Below, in pieces: positions 13,801 through 15,433 of a DNA stretch of 15,433 nucleotides. The first letter of the stretch is position 1; every line of letters begins with the position of its first letter. The position numbers and the translations under genes are program-made. The DNA is from Candidatus Falkowiibacteriota bacterium (GTDB lineage Archaea > Iainarchaeota > Iainarchaeia > Iainarchaeales > GCA-2688035): positions 2,760 to 18,192 of the forward strand of contig JAFCBY010000013.1 in assembly GCA_017610485.1 (NCBI GenBank). Direction: 5' to 3'. A model generated the notes under the pieces. That model made no database searches. It saw only the letters and a program-made list of their open reading frames with translations, and was not told the origin of the DNA.

Positions 13801-14160
13801 ATGTTCATCCGAGATTTAAGCAAAATTGGCCAATTCACTGCAGGGGACAATTCCCCCCTAAAAGAGCTCTTCAACCCCAACAAAGATGAGTTAAAACTAA
13901 ACTACAGCCTTGCCCTTGCAATTGTAAAGCCAGGCCAGAGTACAAAAAAACACGCACTCAAGTCTTCCGAAGTCTACTTCATCCTCAAAGGAGGGGGCCT
14001 AATGTCAATTGACCAAGAGCAAGCCCAAGTAAAAGAAGGCCAAGCAATCTACATCCCTCCAAACGCAGAGCAGTATATCAAGAACACCGGCCAGGAAGAC
14101 CTTGAATTCATCTGCATTGTGGAACCTGCCTGGAAGCAGGAAGACGAGGAAGTTCTCTAA
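13801..14160 (+). CDS. cupin-domain protein with reduced metal site
   Basis: The protein is a 119-aa single-domain small cupin. The beta-barrel core runs from about residue 35 to 108. Cupin motif 1 is visible as GQSTKKHALKSSEVYFILKG (45-64) and motif 2 as EGQAIYIPPNAEQYIKN (79-95). In the standard motif three His and one Glu bind the metal. Here H51 and E57 remain, the second His is L53, and the motif-2 His is Q91. Metal binding may be altered or lost, so the protein could bind a ligand rather than catalyse. The substrate cannot be named; small cupins include isomerases, sugar-binding and sensory proteins. It is flanked by its own promoter and the Fic gene promoter and so is probably expressed singly. 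Confidence 0.85.
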   Translation: MFIRDLSKIGQFTAGDNSPLKELFNPNKDELKLNYSLALAIVKPGQSTKKHALKSSEVYFILKGGGLMSIDQEQAQVKEGQAIYIPPNAEQYIKNTGQEDLEFICIVEPAWKQEDEEVL

Positions 14161-14201
14161 TTAAGCCAAAAACCTGTTATCACCAAATTTTCCAAAAACA
14201 T

Positions 14202-14213
14202 CCTTTTTTAACG
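14202..14213 (+). promoter_or_regulatory. promoter of the Fic gene
   Basis: CCTTTTTTAACG is centred 27 bp upstream of the ATG at 14235 and closely resembles the promoter core of the OB-fold gene (TTTTTTTAACCC). It supports 14235 as start over upstream TTG/GTG codons in frame. Confidence 0.5.
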
Positions 14214-14234
14214 ATTTTGGTGTTAACTCTTTTT

Positions 14235-15209
14235 ATGTTTGTTTCAAAGAGAAAGATAAAGGGAAAGGTCTACTTTTACTTAGAGGACCGGCTGAACGGC
14301 AAAAGGATAAGCTTCTTTTTGGGCGGGAAAAAGCAGGCTAATGCCAGGATAGAAGCGGGTTTTAATGAACTGCTTAGGGAGAAGGCCGTGCACAATGCAA
14401 AGAATTCTCTTAAAAAATTCAAGCCAAGGGTCCTTTCCTTTCCAGAGATTTTGCTGCTTGAAAGACTAAAGCTCGATTTTGAGCTGTTGCAAGACTTTTT
14501 TCCGCAGGCGTTTAAGTCCTTTGAAGAGGACGAGTTTGTGAGGTATGCCCAGGGAAGCGCTTCTGTGGAAGGAAACTCTTTGAGCCTGCAGGAGGCAAGC
14601 ATTGTCCTGTCGAAGGGAGTATCAATTGCTGGAAAAAAGATTGACGAAATAAAGGAAATTGAGAACATGAAAAAGGCCGCCCTTGTTTCAAAGAGGGTTG
14701 GCAATGTAACCGAGAGGTCAATTAAGAAGATTCATTCCGCAATAATGGATGGCTTTGAGGAAAAGAAGCCAGGCGAGTACAGGCAGGAGCCAATGTTTAT
14801 AACTGCTTCGAGGGTAAAGACCACCAAAGCAGAGCAAGTGCCAAAGGAAACGGAGAAGTTGCTTGAATGGTACAAGAAAAACCTGGAAAGAGTTTATCCT
14901 ATCGAGCTTGCCTCTGAGTTCCACACACGGTTTGAGCAAATCCACCCCTTTCTTGACGGAAACGGAAGAACAGGCAGGGAACTCCTAAACCTAATGCTTC
15001 AAAGGCAGGGCTTCCCGCGCGCCATAATCAACCTGAAGAACGGGGCAAGCTACATTGTCTTGCTTGAAAGGGTGCAGCTCTCAAAACAGCACCCAAAGTT
15101 CTCAAAGTTCATTTTCGCCTGCCTTGAAAGCAGGGCAAAGGAAGTTGGGGAAATAATAAAAGAGAACAAAGGCATAATCCTGAAAAAGCTTTTGGAGAAA
15201 AAGAAGTAA
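14235..15209 (+). CDS. Fic-domain protein (probable AMP-transferase) with inhibitory motif
   Basis: The protein has 324 aa from the ATG at 14235. The catalytic motif HPFLDGNGRTGR (237-248) is a complete Fic signature: H237 is the general base, D241 binds metal, and the GNGRTGR loop binds nucleotide phosphates. Upstream, SASVEGN (108-114) matches the inhibitory motif (S/T)xxxE(G/N), placing it in the class with an N-terminal inhibitory helix, so the enzyme should be self-restrained. Fic enzymes usually transfer AMP to a hydroxyl of a target protein; the target is unknown here. Residues 1-75 form a basic domain (KRKIKGKVYFYLEDRLNGKR) often preceding archaeal and bacterial Fic domains. No antitoxin-like partner is adjacent. 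Cytoplasmic. Confidence 0.9.
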   Translation: MFVSKRKIKGKVYFYLEDRLNGKRISFFLGGKKQANARIEAGFNELLREKAVHNAKNSLKKFKPRVLSFPEILLLERLKLDFELLQDFFPQAFKSFEEDEFVRYAQGSASVEGNSLSLQEASIVLSKGVSIAGKKIDEIKEIENMKKAALVSKRVGNVTERSIKKIHSAIMDGFEEKKPGEYRQEPMFITASRVKTTKAEQVPKETEKLLEWYKKNLERVYPIELASEFHTRFEQIHPFLDGNGRTGRELLNLMLQRQGFPRAIINLKNGASYIVLLERVQLSKQHPKFSKFIFACLESRAKEVGEIIKENKGIILKKLLEKKK

Positions 15210-15224
15210 GAAACTAAATTTCAC

Positions 15225-15240
15225 CGGAAGCCTGCTTCCG
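15225..15240 (+). terminator. hairpin after the Fic gene
   Basis: CGGAAGC-CT-GCTTCCG is a perfect 7-bp stem with a 2-base spacer, 15 bp past the Fic stop, followed by CCCTTTTAAT. It could end or protect the Fic transcript. Its left arm is part of the TCACCGGAAGCC repeat. Confidence 0.45.
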
Positions 15241-15253
15241 ACAACCCTTTTAA

Positions 15254-15269
15254 TGCATTAATTAATGCA
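15254..15269. repeat. perfect 16-bp palindrome TGCATTAATTAATGCA
   Basis: This is a complete dyad without spacer, intergenic, next to an A/T-rich AATATATTTATG. It has the form of an operator for a dimeric regulator, but no gene it would control can be identified. Confidence 0.5.
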
Positions 15270-15432
15270 ATATATTTATGATTTTCCCAAAATCCGCAAC
15301 TGCGGCTGGCAGTGGTGCCATACGCTCGCTTCGCTCGCTATGGCACATGCTCGCTCCGCTCGCCAAAGGTGATACTGCTTGATTTCCCCAAAGCTTTGTA
15401 TCAGGTGCAAGGGCAAGCTCCTCTGTGGCCTT
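15262..15432 (-). CDS. possible C-terminal end of a gene entering from the right edge
   Basis: On the minus strand one frame is open from the window edge for 56 codons to a TAA at 15262-15264. It begins KATEELALAPDTKLWGNQAV, with codon choices like those of the real genes nearby. From about 15364 onward the frame reads through the GCTCGC-rich repeat (HSERSER), which is not typical coding sequence. The true gene end may have been changed by the repeat, or this may not be a gene. A second minus-strand frame is also open, so the call is weak. Confidence 0.25.
   Translation of the reverse strand, partial: KATEELALAPDTKLWGNQAVSPLASGASMCHSERSERMAPLPAAVADFGKIINILH
15315..15364. repeat. REP-like inverted repeat with GCTCGC units
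   Basis: GTGCCATA (15315-15322) pairs with TATGGCAC (15339-15346). The loop holds GCTCGCTTCGCTCGC (15324-15338), and a near copy GCTCGCTCCGCTCGC lies at 15349-15363. Such GC-rich interspersed palindromes occur as REP-like elements in many genomes. Confidence 0.6.
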
Positions 15433-15433
15433 G

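Noticed and set aside
15278..15382. 34-codon plus-strand ATG frame reading through the GCTCGC repeat
   Set aside because: Most of it is translated repeat (IRSLRSL); no ribosome site or family resemblance.
15210..15433. tRNA or other RNA gene in the right-hand gap
   Set aside because: Short stems such as CCGCA/TGCGG are present but no T-loop (GTTCRA) or cloverleaf could be formed by eye.
1..15433. CRISPR array or insertion sequence
   Set aside because: No evenly spaced direct repeats of 25-40 bp, no transposase-like protein and no terminal inverted repeats with target duplication were seen.

Overview
This window looks archaeal. The evidence is a type IV pilus locus with class III (QxSxE-type) pilin signals and a FlaK/EppA-type prepilin peptidase, plus TATA-like boxes 26-29 bp upstream of start codons that mostly lack a leader. 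A bacterial-type threonyl-tRNA synthetase without the TGS domain and very small tightly packed pilin genes fit a DPANN-like lineage, but that placement is inference; no rRNA or other marker is present to prove it.

Left part (1-2123, minus strand): the first 26 codons of a JAMM/MPN-type protease run off the left edge. Next comes a small cysteine-rich lipoprotein, and both genes have the same 18-bp promoter box. A stretch with three tandem hairpins follows, then a two-gene unit: a membrane-anchored OB-fold protein translationally coupled to a COG1784/TctA-like multi-span membrane protein.

Centre (2184-10185, minus strand): a nine-gene type IV pilus operon. In transcription order it encodes a secretion ATPase carrying a 438-residue intein, two TadC-like platform proteins, a 52-aa pilin, a 96-aa pilin with its own promoter and strong Shine-Dalgarno, a 57-aa pilin, the prepilin peptidase, and two larger pilin-like proteins. 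The 52- and 57-aa genes are short and easily missed. The intein interrupts the His-box of the ATPase at the position used by archaeal KlbA inteins and contains a LAGLIDADG nuclease plus an XRE-like helix-turn-helix. A freestanding LAGLIDADG endonuclease with related motifs sits divergently next to the ATPase gene (10363-11529).

Right part (11532-15433): thrS (minus), then on the plus strand an unknown 129-aa protein, a cupin and an autoinhibited Fic-domain protein, each with its own promoter. The last 220 bases hold a hairpin, a perfect 16-bp palindrome and a GCTCGC-rich inverted repeat, with a possible gene tail entering from the right edge on the minus strand.

The best candidates for a new system are the pilus operon with five pilin-like subunits; the adjacent OB-fold plus polytopic membrane pair, whose layout resembles a split ComEC and might suggest nucleic-acid handling; and the paired homing elements around the ATPase gene.
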